Shown: positions 50,996-59,653, numbered from the stretch's first letter. The stretch is DNA of 64,000 bases from Arthrobacter silvisoli (GCF_003369445.1 NZ_QRCU01000077.1:62001-126000); one strand, 5' to 3'. The notes: generated by a model from the letters alone, not told the origin. Translations and numbers: made by a program.

Positions 50996-51675
50996 ATGCT
51001 GCAGGCACCGCGGGCGATGGTGGAAACCAGCGGAGGATCCGCGTGGTGGTGGTCGATGACCACGCCATTTTCCGCTCCGGCCTGAAGGCCGACCTCGATT
51101 CCCGGATCGACATTGTCGGCGAGGCGGGCTCCGTCGAGGAAGCCCTCCGGGTCATCGCCGAACAGCGGCCTGAAGTGGTCCTGCTGGACGTCCACCTGCC
51201 AGGCGGCCTGGGCGGCGGTGGCCGGGAGGTGATCAGCAAGTCTGCGCACATGCTGGGAAGCACCAGCTTCCTCGCCTTGAGCGTCTCTGACGCTGCGGAA
51301 GACGTGGTGGCCGTGATCCGGGCGGGCGCCCGCGGGTACGTCACCAAGACCATTTCCGGGCCCGGGATTTCCGACGCCGTCATCCGCGTTGCCGATGGCG
51401 ACGCCGTGTTTTCGCCGAGGCTGGCGGGTTTCGTCCTGGACGCCTTCGGTACCTCACCGTCGGACATCGCCGACGACGAACTGGACCGCCTGTCCGCCCG
51501 CGAACTCGAAGTCATGCGGCTCATTGCACGCGGCTACAGCTACAAGGAAGTTGCCAAGGAACTGTTCATTTCCATTAAGACCGTGGAAACCCACGTGTCA
51601 GCAGTGTTGCGTAAGCTTCAGCTCTCCAGCCGGCACGAACTGACCAAATGGGCGGCCGAACGCCGCTTGCTGTGA
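50992..51675 (+). CDS. LuxR-family (NarL type) response regulator
   Basis: This 227-residue protein has a receiver domain with phosphoacceptor D66 (VVLLDVHLPGG) after a 16-residue extension, and a C-terminal LuxR HTH (LSARELEVMRLIARGYSYKEVAKELFISIKTVETHVSAVLRKL). Phosphorylation by the PspC-kinase should activate the adjacent PspC genes. The intact receiver acid and Lys (VTKT) suggest normal phosphorylation. Confidence 0.95.
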   Translation: MNAAGTAGDGGNQRRIRVVVVDDHAIFRSGLKADLDSRIDIVGEAGSVEEALRVIAEQRPEVVLLDVHLPGGLGGGGREVISKSAHMLGSTSFLALSVSDAAEDVVAVIRAGARGYVTKTISGPGISDAVIRVADGDAVFSPRLAGFVLDAFGTSPSDIADDELDRLSARELEVMRLIARGYSYKEVAKELFISIKTVETHVSAVLRKLQLSSRHELTKWAAERRLL

Positions 51676-51696
51676 ACCGCGAACCGGCCCCGAGAC

Positions 51697-51730
51697 GAAG
51701 AATGCCCCCTCCGGTGAGGGGGCATTCTTC
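51697..51730. terminator. Bidirectional terminator between the response regulator and aspC
   Basis: A 15 bp perfect stem (51697-51711 with 51716-51730) with a CGGT loop lies between convergent gene ends. Confidence 0.85.
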
Positions 51731-51738
51731 ACGTGGTG

Positions 51739-52968
51739 CTACTTGGCTTTGCCGAGGAAGTCCTGGAGGCGGCGCACGCCTTCGGCGAGGTCCTCGTCGC
51801 CCAGTGCGTAGGAGAGGCGCACGTACCCGGACGGGCCGAAGGCCTCACCCGGAACGATCGCCACCTCTACCTCGTCCAGGATCAGGGAGGCCAGCTCGGC
51901 GGAGGTCGACGGGCGGACCGGGCCGTTCGCCGTCGGGAATTCCTTGCCGAGCAGGGCCCGGACGTCGGCGTAGACGTAGAACGCGCCGGTCGGCGTCGGG
52001 CATTCAACGCCCTCGATGGCGTTCAGGCCCGCCACGATCGCCTTGCGGCGGCGGTCGAAGGCAACCTTCATTTCGTCGACGGCGGTGAGCGGGCCGGAGA
52101 CTGCGGCGAGGGCGGCGATCTGCATGATGTTGGAGACGTTCGACGTCGAGTGCGACTGCAGGTTGGTGGCAGCCTTGATGACATCGGCCGGGCCGATCAT
52201 CCAGCCGACCCGCCAGCCGGTCATGGCGTACGTCTTGGCGACACCGTTGAGGATGACCACCCTGTCGCCGAGCTCGGGAGCGGCGGTTGCGATTGATGTG
52301 AAGGGCACGCCGTCGTAGGTCAGGTGTTCGTAGATCTCGTCGGTGACCACCCACAAGCCCTTGGCGGCGGCCCACTTGCCGATTTCGGCCACTTGCTCCG
52401 GGCTGTAGACGGCGCCGGTGGGGTTGGAAGGGGAGACGAAGAGCAGGATCTTCGTCCGCTCCGTGAGGGCGGCTTCGAGCTGATCGACGGTAACCAGGTA
52501 GCCCTGCTCCGGGCCGGCGAACACCTCCACCGGCACACCGCCGGCGAGACGGATGGCCTCAGGGTAGGTGGTCCAGAAGGGGGTCGGGATGATGACCTCG
52601 TCGCCCGGGTCGAGCAGGGTGGCGAAGGCGTTGTAGACGGCCTGCTTGCCGCCGTTGGTCACCAGGACCTGGGAAGGGTCTACCTTGTAGCCGGAATCGC
52701 GGAGGGTTTTCTCCGCGATGCCCTTCTTCAGTTCGGGAAGGCCGGCTGCGGGGGAGTACCGGTGGTTCTTGGGATCGCCGGCGGCCTCGATGGCGGCCTT
52801 GACGATGTAGTCCGGGGTGGGGAAATCCGGTTCCCCTGCGCCGAAGCCGATAACGGGACGGCCGGCGGCCTTGAGCGCCTTCGCCTTGGCATCAACGGCA
52901 AGGGTGGCGGATTCGGCAATGGCGGAAATTCTCTGTGATACGCGGGCGGGAGCTGTTCCGGCAGGCAT
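51739..52968 (-). CDS. aspC: PLP-dependent aspartate aminotransferase
   Basis: This 409-residue class I aminotransferase has GAGEPDFPTP (substrate loop, about 43-52), SNPTGAVYSPEQ, the PLP-Asp segment VVTDEIYEHLTYDG, the PLP Lys K245 (NGVAKTYAMTGWRVGW) and a late VRLSYAL Arg. It transfers amino groups between aspartate and 2-oxoglutarate. The chosen ATG at 52968 shortens a longer reading. It is divergent from the tRNA-Trp/secE unit. Confidence 0.92.
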   Translation of the reverse strand: MPAGTAPARVSQRISAIAESATLAVDAKAKALKAAGRPVIGFGAGEPDFPTPDYIVKAAIEAAGDPKNHRYSPAAGLPELKKGIAEKTLRDSGYKVDPSQVLVTNGGKQAVYNAFATLLDPGDEVIIPTPFWTTYPEAIRLAGGVPVEVFAGPEQGYLVTVDQLEAALTERTKILLFVSPSNPTGAVYSPEQVAEIGKWAAAKGLWVVTDEIYEHLTYDGVPFTSIATAAPELGDRVVILNGVAKTYAMTGWRVGWMIGPADVIKAATNLQSHSTSNVSNIMQIAALAAVSGPLTAVDEMKVAFDRRRKAIVAGLNAIEGVECPTPTGAFYVYADVRALLGKEFPTANGPVRPSTSAELASLILDEVEVAIVPGEAFGPSGYVRLSYALGDEDLAEGVRRLQDFLGKAK

Positions 52969-53123
52969 GTGGGACCGTTCTTCGCTGGCAGCGTGAGCTG
53001 GATGATGGGAAACGACGAGTTCTACTCTATGCTGTTCTGCGGACGCCCTGCTGGCCCCGTTTGCGAAAGTGACGGCTGCGGCAGGGAGGCCAGGATGTCC
53101 CGGGCACACCGGAACGGTCCCGG

Positions 53124-53153
53124 TTCGACTATCGCGAAGTTCTTGCGTAGACT
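53124..53153 (+). promoter_or_regulatory. Possible promoter of the tRNA-Trp-secE transcript
   Basis: TTCGAC (53124-53129), an 18 bp spacer and TAGACT (53148-53153). A second -10-like TATTAT at 53209-53214, 14 bases before the tRNA, lacks a clear -35. Confidence 0.4.
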
Positions 53154-53227
53154 GGTTCACCGGTGTTGAAAAACATCACAATGGTCCGCGCCTCTGGTGT
53201 GGCCGAAATATTATGGATTCGTTCCAT

Positions 53228-53300
53228 AGGGTAGTGGCGCAATTGGTAGCGCAGCGGTCTCCAAAACCGCAGGTTGCAGGTTCGAGTCCTGTCTGCCCTG
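53228..53300 (+). tRNA. tRNA-Trp (CCA)
   Basis: Acceptor AGGGTAG/CTGCCCT (one G-U pair), anticodon stem GCGGT/ACCGC around CTCCAAA (anticodon CCA), T arm GCAGG-TTCGAGT-CCTGT. Discriminator G; CCA is not encoded. It immediately precedes secE, as is usual in Actinobacteria. Confidence 0.97.
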
Positions 53301-53392
53301 CGCAGGCTGTTCCGGGTTCAGTCCGGGACAGACGCGGCAACGGTTCTGATCAGAACCGGGTCAACAACGTTGCATGGATGAGTGAGGACCGG

Positions 53393-53659
53393 GTGACCGA
53401 AACAGCTGCAAGCAGCTCGAAGGGCCGACCTGCCAGGAAGGCCGACGCCGGCTTCTTCGCTCGAATCACCCTCTTTGTCCGCCAGGTAATCGGCGAACTC
53501 AAGAAGGTGGTCGCTCCGACCCGCAAGGAACTGATCAACTACACCCTTGTGGTGCTGGTTTTCGTGGCCGTCATGATGCTCATCGTCACCCTGCTGGACC
53601 TGGCCTTCGGTACCGGAGTCAGCTGGGTGTTCGGCGGATCAGGCGCCACGGACCGCTAA
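53393..53659 (+). CDS. secE: Preprotein translocase subunit SecE
   Basis: This 88-residue protein has a basic N-terminus, the amphipathic cytosolic helix FFARITLFVRQVIGELKKVVAPTRKELINYTL and one C-terminal membrane helix VVLVFVAVMMLIVTLLDLAF. It clamps SecY in the translocon. GTG at 53393 follows GAGG at good spacing and is preferred to ATG at 53378. nusG follows. Confidence 0.93.
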   Translation: MTETAASSSKGRPARKADAGFFARITLFVRQVIGELKKVVAPTRKELINYTLVVLVFVAVMMLIVTLLDLAFGTGVSWVFGGSGATDR

Positions 53660-53668
53660 ACGGATCAC

Positions 53669-53724
53669 TCCGCAAACCGTGCCGGAATCCCCGGAAATTC
53701 AAGGGATTTTGCAGGGTTTGCGGA
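53669..53724 (+). other. Hairpin between secE and nusG
   Basis: A 10 bp perfect inverted repeat (53669-53678 with 53715-53724) closes a 36-base loop that contains a second pairing (AATCCCC with GGGGATT-like bases). No T-run follows. An attenuator or processing signal is possible; no gene is in this gap. Confidence 0.5.
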
Positions 53725-53774
53725 ATTGAGCCATTTAAATAGGCATGTTAGGCAATGAGGAAGCAGGAGACCAA

Positions 53775-54536
53775 GTGTCTGAGCAGGAGCTCGAGGTAAA
53801 CGAGACTGAGCTGGATGGAAGCACGGACGCGGCGGCGGAGGCCCCCGAGACGTCCGAGGCTGAGTCTGCTGCGCCTGAAACCGCCGGAGAAGAGTCCGGC
53901 GACGACGCCCTTGCCGCCGCCGCTGCAGCCGCACCGGCCGATCCGGCCGAAGAATTCAAGGCCAAGCTGCGCCGCCAGGAGGGTGACTGGTACGTCATCC
54001 ACTCCTACGCCGGTTACGAGAACCGTGTGAAGGCAAACCTTGAGACCCGCATCCAGACCCTGGACATGGAAGATTACATCTTCGAAATCCAGGTGCCCAT
54101 GGAAGAAGTCGTTGAGATCAAGAACGCCCAGCGCAAGGTCATCAACCGCGTGCGCATACCCGGCTACGTCCTGGTCCGCATGGACCTGACGGATGCTTCC
54201 TGGGGCGCCGTCCGCCACACCCCGGGTGTCACTGGATTCGTGGGCAACGCCCACAACCCCGTGCCGCTGCGCCTCGACGAGGTCTTCTCCATGCTCGCCC
54301 CGGTCTTCGAAGAAGAGCAGGCCGAGAAGGGCAAGCCGGTCAAGCAGAGCGCCACTCCGGTTGCCGTGGACTTCGAGGTCGGCGAATCGGTCATCGTCAA
54401 GGAGGGTCCCTTCGAGACCCTCCCGGCCACGATCTCCGAGATCAAGCCCGAATCCCAGACCCTTGTGGTGCTGGTTTCGATCTTCGAGCGCGAAACCCCG
54501 GTCACGCTGGCGTTCAACCAGGTCACCAAGATCTGA
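53775..54536 (+). CDS. nusG: Transcription elongation/antitermination factor NusG
   Basis: This 253-residue protein has an acidic Ala/Glu/Pro-rich N-terminal extension of about 60 residues, the NGN domain (DWYVIHSYAGYENRVKANLETR; YVLVRMDLTDASWGAVRHTPGVTGFVG) and the C-terminal KOW domain (VIVKEGPFETLPATISEI). GTG at 53775 has AGGAGACC upstream. NusG binds RNA polymerase beta-prime/beta and links it to Rho or ribosome. The long acidic arm is typical of Actinobacteria. Confidence 0.96.
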   Translation: MSEQELEVNETELDGSTDAAAEAPETSEAESAAPETAGEESGDDALAAAAAAAPADPAEEFKAKLRRQEGDWYVIHSYAGYENRVKANLETRIQTLDMEDYIFEIQVPMEEVVEIKNAQRKVINRVRIPGYVLVRMDLTDASWGAVRHTPGVTGFVGNAHNPVPLRLDEVFSMLAPVFEEEQAEKGKPVKQSATPVAVDFEVGESVIVKEGPFETLPATISEIKPESQTLVVLVSIFERETPVTLAFNQVTKI

Positions 54537-54666
54537 TAGACCAAAAGATTTCGCCCTGCTTCCGCCTGCTTAGCGGTGGCGGGGCGGCCGGCCGCCTTGC
54601 CATGGCGGCCAACAACCTGAGGCACGCTCCTGTGTCCCAGGACGCTATTTAGAGAAGGACCCTACA

Positions 54667-55098
54667 TTGGCTCCCAAGAAGAAGGTCACCGGCCTCATCA
54701 AGCTGCAGATCCAGGCAGGTGCCGCCAACCCGGCCCCGCCGATCGGTCCTGCGCTTGGCCAGCACGGTGTCAACATCATGGAATTCTGCAAGGCGTACAA
54801 CGCCGCAACGGAAGCCCAGCGCGGAAACGTCATCCCGGTTGAAATCACGGTCTACGAAGACCGCTCCTTCACCTTCGTTACCAAGACCCCGCCGGCTGCA
54901 GAACTCATCAAGAAGGCTGCAGGCGTTGCCAAGGGCTCGTCGACTCCGCACACCGTGAAGGTCGCCAAGCTCACCCAGGCACAGGTCGAGGAAATCGCTT
55001 CCACCAAGATGGAAGACCTCAACGCCAACGACATCGCGGCTGCTGCCAAGATCATCGCCGGCACCGCCCGCTCCATGGGCATCACTGTCGAAGGCTAA
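54667..55098 (+). CDS. rplK: 50S ribosomal protein L11
   Basis: This 143-residue protein has the L11 signature [25 protein letters not shown] and C-terminal 23S rRNA-binding helix [30 protein letters not shown]. It begins at TTG after GAGAAGGA. The 130-base gap after nusG contains a GGCCGCC/GGCGGCC hairpin (54590-54610). Confidence 0.97.
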
Positions 55099-55113
55099 GC
55101 AAAGCCTTCAACC

Positions 55114-55177
55114 GCCGGGAAACCGGCAATTGAAAATCATTGAAATGTTGGCAATCCGGCATAGCTAATCAGCCGGA
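55114..55177 (+). promoter_or_regulatory. Two hairpins in the rplK-rplA gap, possible L1 translational operator
   Basis: GCCGG-GAAA-CCGGC (55114-55127, a GNRA tetraloop) and TCCGGC/GCCGGA (55155-55177) precede rplA by about 70 bases. L1 represses its own mRNA in other bacteria; this exact site is unproven. Confidence 0.35.
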
Positions 55178-55242
55178 CTTCCAATCGTGGCAGGGCCGAG
55201 CGCGGTCCGCAGACCACAACTGCACAAGGAGAAACAAGCAGC

Positions 55243-55950
55243 ATGGCAAAGCGCAGCAAAGCATATGAGGCAGCCGTAGCCAAGATCGAGGCTGGCAAGG
55301 TCTACGCCCCGTTCGAGGCCATCAGCCTGGCGAAGGAAATCAACCCGTCCAAGTTCGACGCAACGGTTGAGGTCGCTTTCCGCCTCGGCGTTGACCCCCG
55401 CAAGGCCGACCAGATGGTCCGCGGCACGGTCAACCTTCCCCACGGCACCGGCAAGACTGCCCGTGTCCTGGTATTCGCAACCGGTGACAAGGCTGAGGCA
55501 GCAATCGCTGCCGGCGCCGACTTCGTTGGTTCCGATGACCTGATCGAAAAGATCGCAGGCGGCTGGACCGACTTCGACGCAGCCGTTGCCACCCCGGACC
55601 TCATGGGCAAGGTCGGCCGTCTCGGCAAGGTCCTCGGCCCCCGCAACCTCATGCCGAACCCGAAGACCGGCACGGTTACCCCGGACGTCGCCAAGGCTGT
55701 CAACGACATCAAGGGCGGCAAGATCGACTTCCGCGTCGACAAGCACTCGAACCTGCACTTCATCATCGGCAAGGCATCCTTCGACGCCGTCAAGCTGGCC
55801 GAGAACTACGCCGCAGCCCTCGAAGAGGTCCTCCGCCTGAAGCCGTCCGCTTCCAAGGGCCGCTACATCCAGAAGGCCACCGTCACCACCACGTTCGGCC
55901 CGGGCATCTCCGTGGACCCGAACGTCACCAAGGTCCTGACCGAAGCCTAA
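55243..55950 (+). CDS. rplA: 50S ribosomal protein L1
   Basis: This 235-residue protein shows the L1 signature IMEKVGRLGKVLGPRNLMPNPK-like block (KVGRLGKVLGPRNLMPNP) and VDKHSNLHFIIGKASFD. It builds the L1 stalk and can repress its own mRNA. A strong AAGGAG precedes the ATG. A terminator follows, ending this transcript before the GNAT genes. Confidence 0.97.
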   Translation: MAKRSKAYEAAVAKIEAGKVYAPFEAISLAKEINPSKFDATVEVAFRLGVDPRKADQMVRGTVNLPHGTGKTARVLVFATGDKAEAAIAAGADFVGSDDLIEKIAGGWTDFDAAVATPDLMGKVGRLGKVLGPRNLMPNPKTGTVTPDVAKAVNDIKGGKIDFRVDKHSNLHFIIGKASFDAVKLAENYAAALEEVLRLKPSASKGRYIQKATVTTTFGPGISVDPNVTKVLTEA

Positions 55951-55969
55951 GCTTCACCAGTTCCACTTC

Positions 55970-56006
55970 AAGAAAGCCGCCCGGCCTGTGCCGGGCGGCT
56001 TTCTTG
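55970..56006 (+). terminator. Terminator of the secE-rplA transcript
   Basis: A 16 bp perfect stem (55970-55985 with 55990-56005) with a CTGT loop ends in TTTCTT. Confidence 0.9.
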
Positions 56007-56047
56007 CATCCTCGGCCGGGGACCCTGCGCGGGTTTAGGCTGGGGCC

Positions 56048-57136
56048 ATGGTCGAAGCTGTGGAAGCCACCATCCATGAACTCCATCTGCCGCCCAGCCT
56101 CCAGGGCCCGGAAGCTGCGGAGTTCCGCGAATACTGCGAAGCCCTCGACGGGATCCTGCTGGAACACTGGGGCAACCTGGACCTTGCGGCATCCCTGCCC
56201 GCACGGTTCACCGGCTGGGCGGACAACGACTACCGCAAGCTCCGCAACTTCTACCTCCGTGTGGACGGGAAGGTCGTCGGGAGGGGATTCGTTGAACTTT
56301 CCCTGAAGGACAACCTGAGCAGTGCGTGGTTGCGCGTCGACGTCTTGGGACCTTACCGCCGCAGGGGACTTGGCAGCATGATGCTCCAACAACTCGAAAC
56401 CGTCGCCCGTGACGAAGGCAGGTCGGTCCTCATGGCGAGCTCGGGGGACCCCGCACGGCCGGAGTACGGGGCGGAGGTCCTGCCGTCGCCGGTGGGCACG
56501 GGATCGGTGCCCAGGAACGCGCCCGGCACGGCATTCGCCCTTCGTCATGGCTACTCGCTGGCCCAGGCAACGCGCTACAGCACCCTGCGGCTTGACGGCT
56601 CCCCCGACTGGTCGGGGCTCATGGCCGAGGCCGAAGCGGCATCCTCCGAGTACGAGTTGCTCAGCTGGACGAACAGTTGTCCCGAGGCCCTGGTGGACGA
56701 GCTCGCCGTCCTGATGGGCCGGATGAGCACGGACGCTCCCGTGGGCGGCTTGGACTACGAAGCCGAGGCGTGGGACCGGGCGCGCGTGCGTACCTTGGAG
56801 CAGGAGACGGCGGAAGAAGGCCAGGACTGCCTTGTGGCTGCTGCCCGGCACCGGGCCAGCGGGGTGCTCGGCGGGTACACGGCGCTTTATGTGGACCGTT
56901 TGAAGCCGTGGCTGGGCGAGCAGGACGATACGCTTGTGGCAGCAGGGCACCGCGGCCACCGGCTCGGCATGAGGTTGAAGATCGCCAACCTGCGACGCTT
57001 GAAACTGGAATATCCCCGCGTTGAACGAGTGACCACCATGAACGCGGAGGAGAACCGCTACATGTTGGCAATCAACGTGGCGCTCGGCTTCGCACCCTCG
57101 GGTACCTACGGCGAATGGCAGAAGAGGACTGGATGA
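56048..57136 (+). CDS. Two-domain GNAT acetyltransferase
   Basis: This 362-residue protein has an N-terminal GNAT domain with the CoA loop VLGPYRRRGLGSMMLQQLE (about residues 97-115) and a C-terminal GNAT-like half ending AAGHRGHRLGMRLKIANLRRL and NAEENRYMLAINVALGF. The tandem-GNAT layout recalls MshD and Eis. The acceptor substrate is unknown. It overlaps the next, paralogous gene by four bases. Confidence 0.85.
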   Translation: MVEAVEATIHELHLPPSLQGPEAAEFREYCEALDGILLEHWGNLDLAASLPARFTGWADNDYRKLRNFYLRVDGKVVGRGFVELSLKDNLSSAWLRVDVLGPYRRRGLGSMMLQQLETVARDEGRSVLMASSGDPARPEYGAEVLPSPVGTGSVPRNAPGTAFALRHGYSLAQATRYSTLRLDGSPDWSGLMAEAEAASSEYELLSWTNSCPEALVDELAVLMGRMSTDAPVGGLDYEAEAWDRARVRTLEQETAEEGQDCLVAAARHRASGVLGGYTALYVDRLKPWLGEQDDTLVAAGHRGHRLGMRLKIANLRRLKLEYPRVERVTTMNAEENRYMLAINVALGFAPSGTYGEWQKRTG

Positions 57137-58257
57137 CGGACAACGTGGAGATCGGACAGCTGTGGATTCCGGATTCGCTGGAAGCGGCCGACGCCAAGGA
57201 CTTCCTCGAAGCTGTCGAGGTGAGCAGGAAGGTCCGCATGCAGCTGTGGGGCACCGACGACCTTGCCTACACCCCGCTGGAAAAGCTCCTTGAGCTGGGG
57301 GACCCGTACGAGCGCCAGGTCATCCTGGTGGCGAGGATTGCGGGCCGGATCATCGGCACCGTGGACATCGCGCTGCCCCTGGCGGACAATCTCGACCTGG
57401 CCGAATTCACGCTCGACATCCTCCCGGAATTCCAACGGCGCGGTGCCGGCCGCCGTCTCCTCGAAGCCGCAGAGCAGCTTGCCCGCGCCGAAGGCCGCAC
57501 CATGGCGATGGTGGACACCAACCACCCCGCGGCGTCCCTGCAAGGCGACGCCGGAGAACAGCTGGTTCCGGGCAGCGGCCTCGGCTCTGTTCCCCTGGCC
57601 AGTCGTGAAGTCGACTTTGCCCAGCGGGCCGGCTATACCCTGCAGCACATCGAGCAGTTCAGCTCCTGCACGCTTCCCCTCGACTCGAAGCTCGTGTCCG
57701 AACTCGAAGCGGAGGCGGATGCCGCGAACGGCGGCAGGTACCGCATTCACCACTGGACGGACCGTTGCCCCGACGAGTGGCTTGACGCCGTCGCCGCCCT
57801 GGAAAACGCCGCCGGTGAAGGGATCGACGACGGCGCGGCAGGGGCGGTGGAAGAACAACTGGTGTTCGACGGCGGGATGTTGCGGGAGGCGGAGGACGCC
57901 GCCATCGCGCAGGGCCGCCGGACTGTTGTCACCGCCGTCGAGCATGTCGCCAGCGGCCGCATCGTCGGCCTGACCACCATCGGGGTCCTCGCCCAGCGCC
58001 AGGACGTGGTGTTCCAGGACGACACCACGGTGCTGCAGGAACACCGCGGGAACAAGCTCGGCCTGCTCATCAAGGTCGCCAACATGCAGCGCCTGAGTGA
58101 GCAGTTCCCCGATGCCCGCGTGATCTACACCTGGAACGCGCCGGAGAACCGCTACCTGCTCACGGTCAACAAACAGCTCGGGTTCACGACGGCGGGTGTG
58201 ACGGGCCTCTGGCAGAAGGAACTTCCCGCCCGGGCAGGCACAACATCTTCGGAATGA
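57133..58257 (+). CDS. Two-domain GNAT acetyltransferase, paralogue of the preceding gene
   Basis: This 374-residue protein has the same layout: ILPEFQRRGAGRRLLEAAE in the first domain and VLQEHRGNKLGLLIKVANMQRL with APENRYLLTVNKQLGF in the second. The C-terminal halves of both proteins align closely, so they arose by duplication. The ATG at 57133 overlaps the preceding stop (ATGA). The pair separates rplA from the rplJ promoter and may form its own operon. Confidence 0.85.
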   Translation: MTDNVEIGQLWIPDSLEAADAKDFLEAVEVSRKVRMQLWGTDDLAYTPLEKLLELGDPYERQVILVARIAGRIIGTVDIALPLADNLDLAEFTLDILPEFQRRGAGRRLLEAAEQLARAEGRTMAMVDTNHPAASLQGDAGEQLVPGSGLGSVPLASREVDFAQRAGYTLQHIEQFSSCTLPLDSKLVSELEAEADAANGGRYRIHHWTDRCPDEWLDAVAALENAAGEGIDDGAAGAVEEQLVFDGGMLREAEDAAIAQGRRTVVTAVEHVASGRIVGLTTIGVLAQRQDVVFQDDTTVLQEHRGNKLGLLIKVANMQRLSEQFPDARVIYTWNAPENRYLLTVNKQLGFTTAGVTGLWQKELPARAGTTSSE

Positions 58258-58280
58258 GCCGGGCTCTTGAGCCGGCCGAT

Positions 58281-58310
58281 TTGGAATAGGGCGGCACCGT
58301 CCCGTAACCT
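58281..58310 (+). promoter_or_regulatory. Promoter of the rplJ-rplL operon
   Basis: TTGGAA (58281-58286), an 18 bp spacer and TAACCT (58305-58310) place the start near 58317. Confidence 0.65.
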
Positions 58311-58316
58311 TGAACT

Positions 58317-58567
58317 ACCAAAGACCGTCGGTTGATGGGAATCCACTTTCCAAGCAAAGCTCAACAGTGCAGCTGCGCCCGGAAGGATCCGCGGATTCCC
58401 GGACGAAGGACCCTGACAAGGGCGGCCGGCGCAGGTGAACGAAGCAAGTCTCCGTGGTCATGGACCGCGTCGAGCCAAGCCCCGTGCATCTGCGCGGGGC
58501 GTTTTTCGTTGCAGCTCTTCTTGAGCGGGGACCCGGAAGACCGGCATTATTCCCCGGAAGGAGGGTT
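58317..58567 (+). promoter_or_regulatory. L10 leader with attenuator ahead of rplJ
   Basis: The 250-base untranslated leader holds several stems (for example GGATCCGCGGATTCC region 58385-58402) and, at 58479-58500, a 10 bp terminator hairpin followed by TTTTT (58502-58506), well before the rplJ site. This is the expected layout of the L10 autoregulatory leader, in which excess L10-L12 complex favours termination. The terminator is seen; the L10 binding structure is inferred from family knowledge. Confidence 0.75.
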
Positions 58568-59146
58568 ATGGCAACGCCCAACAAGATCTCCGCAGTAGCT
58601 GAGATCACCAACGATTTCAAGGAATCGACCGCCGCTGTCCTGACCGAATACCGCGGGCTCTCTGTTGCACAGCTCAAGCAGCTGCGTGTTTCTCTCGGCC
58701 AGGACACCAAGTTCTCGGTCGTCAAGAACACCCTGACCGCCATTGCAGCCAAGGAAGCCGGTGTCGAAGCATTCGACGGCCAGCTTGCAGGCCCCACCGC
58801 AATTGCGTTCATCAAGGGTGACGCGGTTGCCGCCGCCAAGAGCCTGACGGACTTTGCCAAGGCCAACAAGCAGCTGATCATCAAGACCGGCTACTTCGAG
58901 GGCAAGGCTCTGAACGCAAGCGAAGTTGCCGCCCTGGCTGCACTCGAGTCCCGTGAGCTGCAGCTCGCCAAGGTTGCCGGTGTCCTCAAGGCTCCTGCTG
59001 CCGCTGCTGCACGCATCATCGACGCTCTGCGCATCAAGCTTGAAGAAGAGGGCGGCGCTCCGGCACCGGCCGCTGAAGAAGCTCCGGCTGCTGAAGAAGC
59101 TGCTGCTCCGGCCGAAGCCGCCGAAGCTGCAAGCGAAGAGAACTAA
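58568..59146 (+). CDS. rplJ: 50S ribosomal protein L10
   Basis: This 192-residue protein begins MATPNKISAVAEITNDFKES and has the rRNA-binding KQLRVSLGQDTKFSVVKNTL region, with an Ala/Pro/Glu-rich C-terminal tail that holds L7/L12 dimers. GGAAGGAGG precedes the ATG. rplL follows 78 bases on. Confidence 0.97.
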   Translation: MATPNKISAVAEITNDFKESTAAVLTEYRGLSVAQLKQLRVSLGQDTKFSVVKNTLTAIAAKEAGVEAFDGQLAGPTAIAFIKGDAVAAAKSLTDFAKANKQLIIKTGYFEGKALNASEVAALAALESRELQLAKVAGVLKAPAAAAARIIDALRIKLEEEGGAPAPAAEEAPAAEEAAAPAEAAEAASEEN

Positions 59147-59224
59147 GTTCTCCCCCCAATCAAAACTCCGGTGCGGCGGCGGGCATGGCCCGCGCAGGCA
59201 CCACCTAAAGGAAGGACGCCAACC

Positions 59225-59605
59225 ATGGCGAAGCTCAGCAACGAAGAGCTCATCGAAGCTTTCAAGGAACTGACCATCATCGAGCTCTCCGAGTTCGTCA
59301 AGCTCTTCGAAGAGACCTTCGAAGTTACCGCTGCTGCTGTTGCAGTTGCCGGCCCGGCCGGTGGCGGCGCAGGCGCTGAGGAAGCTGAAGAGAAGAGCGA
59401 ATTCGACGTCATCCTCGAATCCGCTGGCGACAAGAAGATCGCAGTGATCAAGGAAGTCCGCGCCATCACCTCCCTCGGCCTCAAGGAAGCCAAGGACCTG
59501 GTTGACGGTGCTCCGAAGGCTGTTCTCGAAGGCGCCAACAAGGAAGCTGCCGAGAAGGCCAAGGCTCAGCTCGAAGAAGCAGGCGCAACCGTTACCCTCA
59601 AGTAA
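59225..59605 (+). CDS. rplL: 50S ribosomal protein L7/L12
   Basis: This 126-residue stalk protein has the N-terminal dimer helix MAKLSNEELIEAFKELTIIE, an Ala/Gly hinge and the C-terminal factor-binding domain EKSEFDVILESAGDKKIAVI with KEVRAITSLGLKEAKDLVDGAP. A UUCG-loop terminator follows. Confidence 0.97.
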   Translation: MAKLSNEELIEAFKELTIIELSEFVKLFEETFEVTAAAVAVAGPAGGGAGAEEAEEKSEFDVILESAGDKKIAVIKEVRAITSLGLKEAKDLVDGAPKAVLEGANKEAAEKAKAQLEEAGATVTLK

Positions 59606-59619
59606 CCCGCCTTGCATTT

Positions 59620-59653
59620 GGAAGCCCCGTCCGGTTCGCCGGGCGGGGCTTCC
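59620..59653 (+). terminator. Terminator of rplJL
   Basis: A 15 bp perfect stem (59620-59634 with 59639-59653) with a stable TTCG loop. It also lies at the 3' end of the convergent YbaK gene. Confidence 0.88.
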
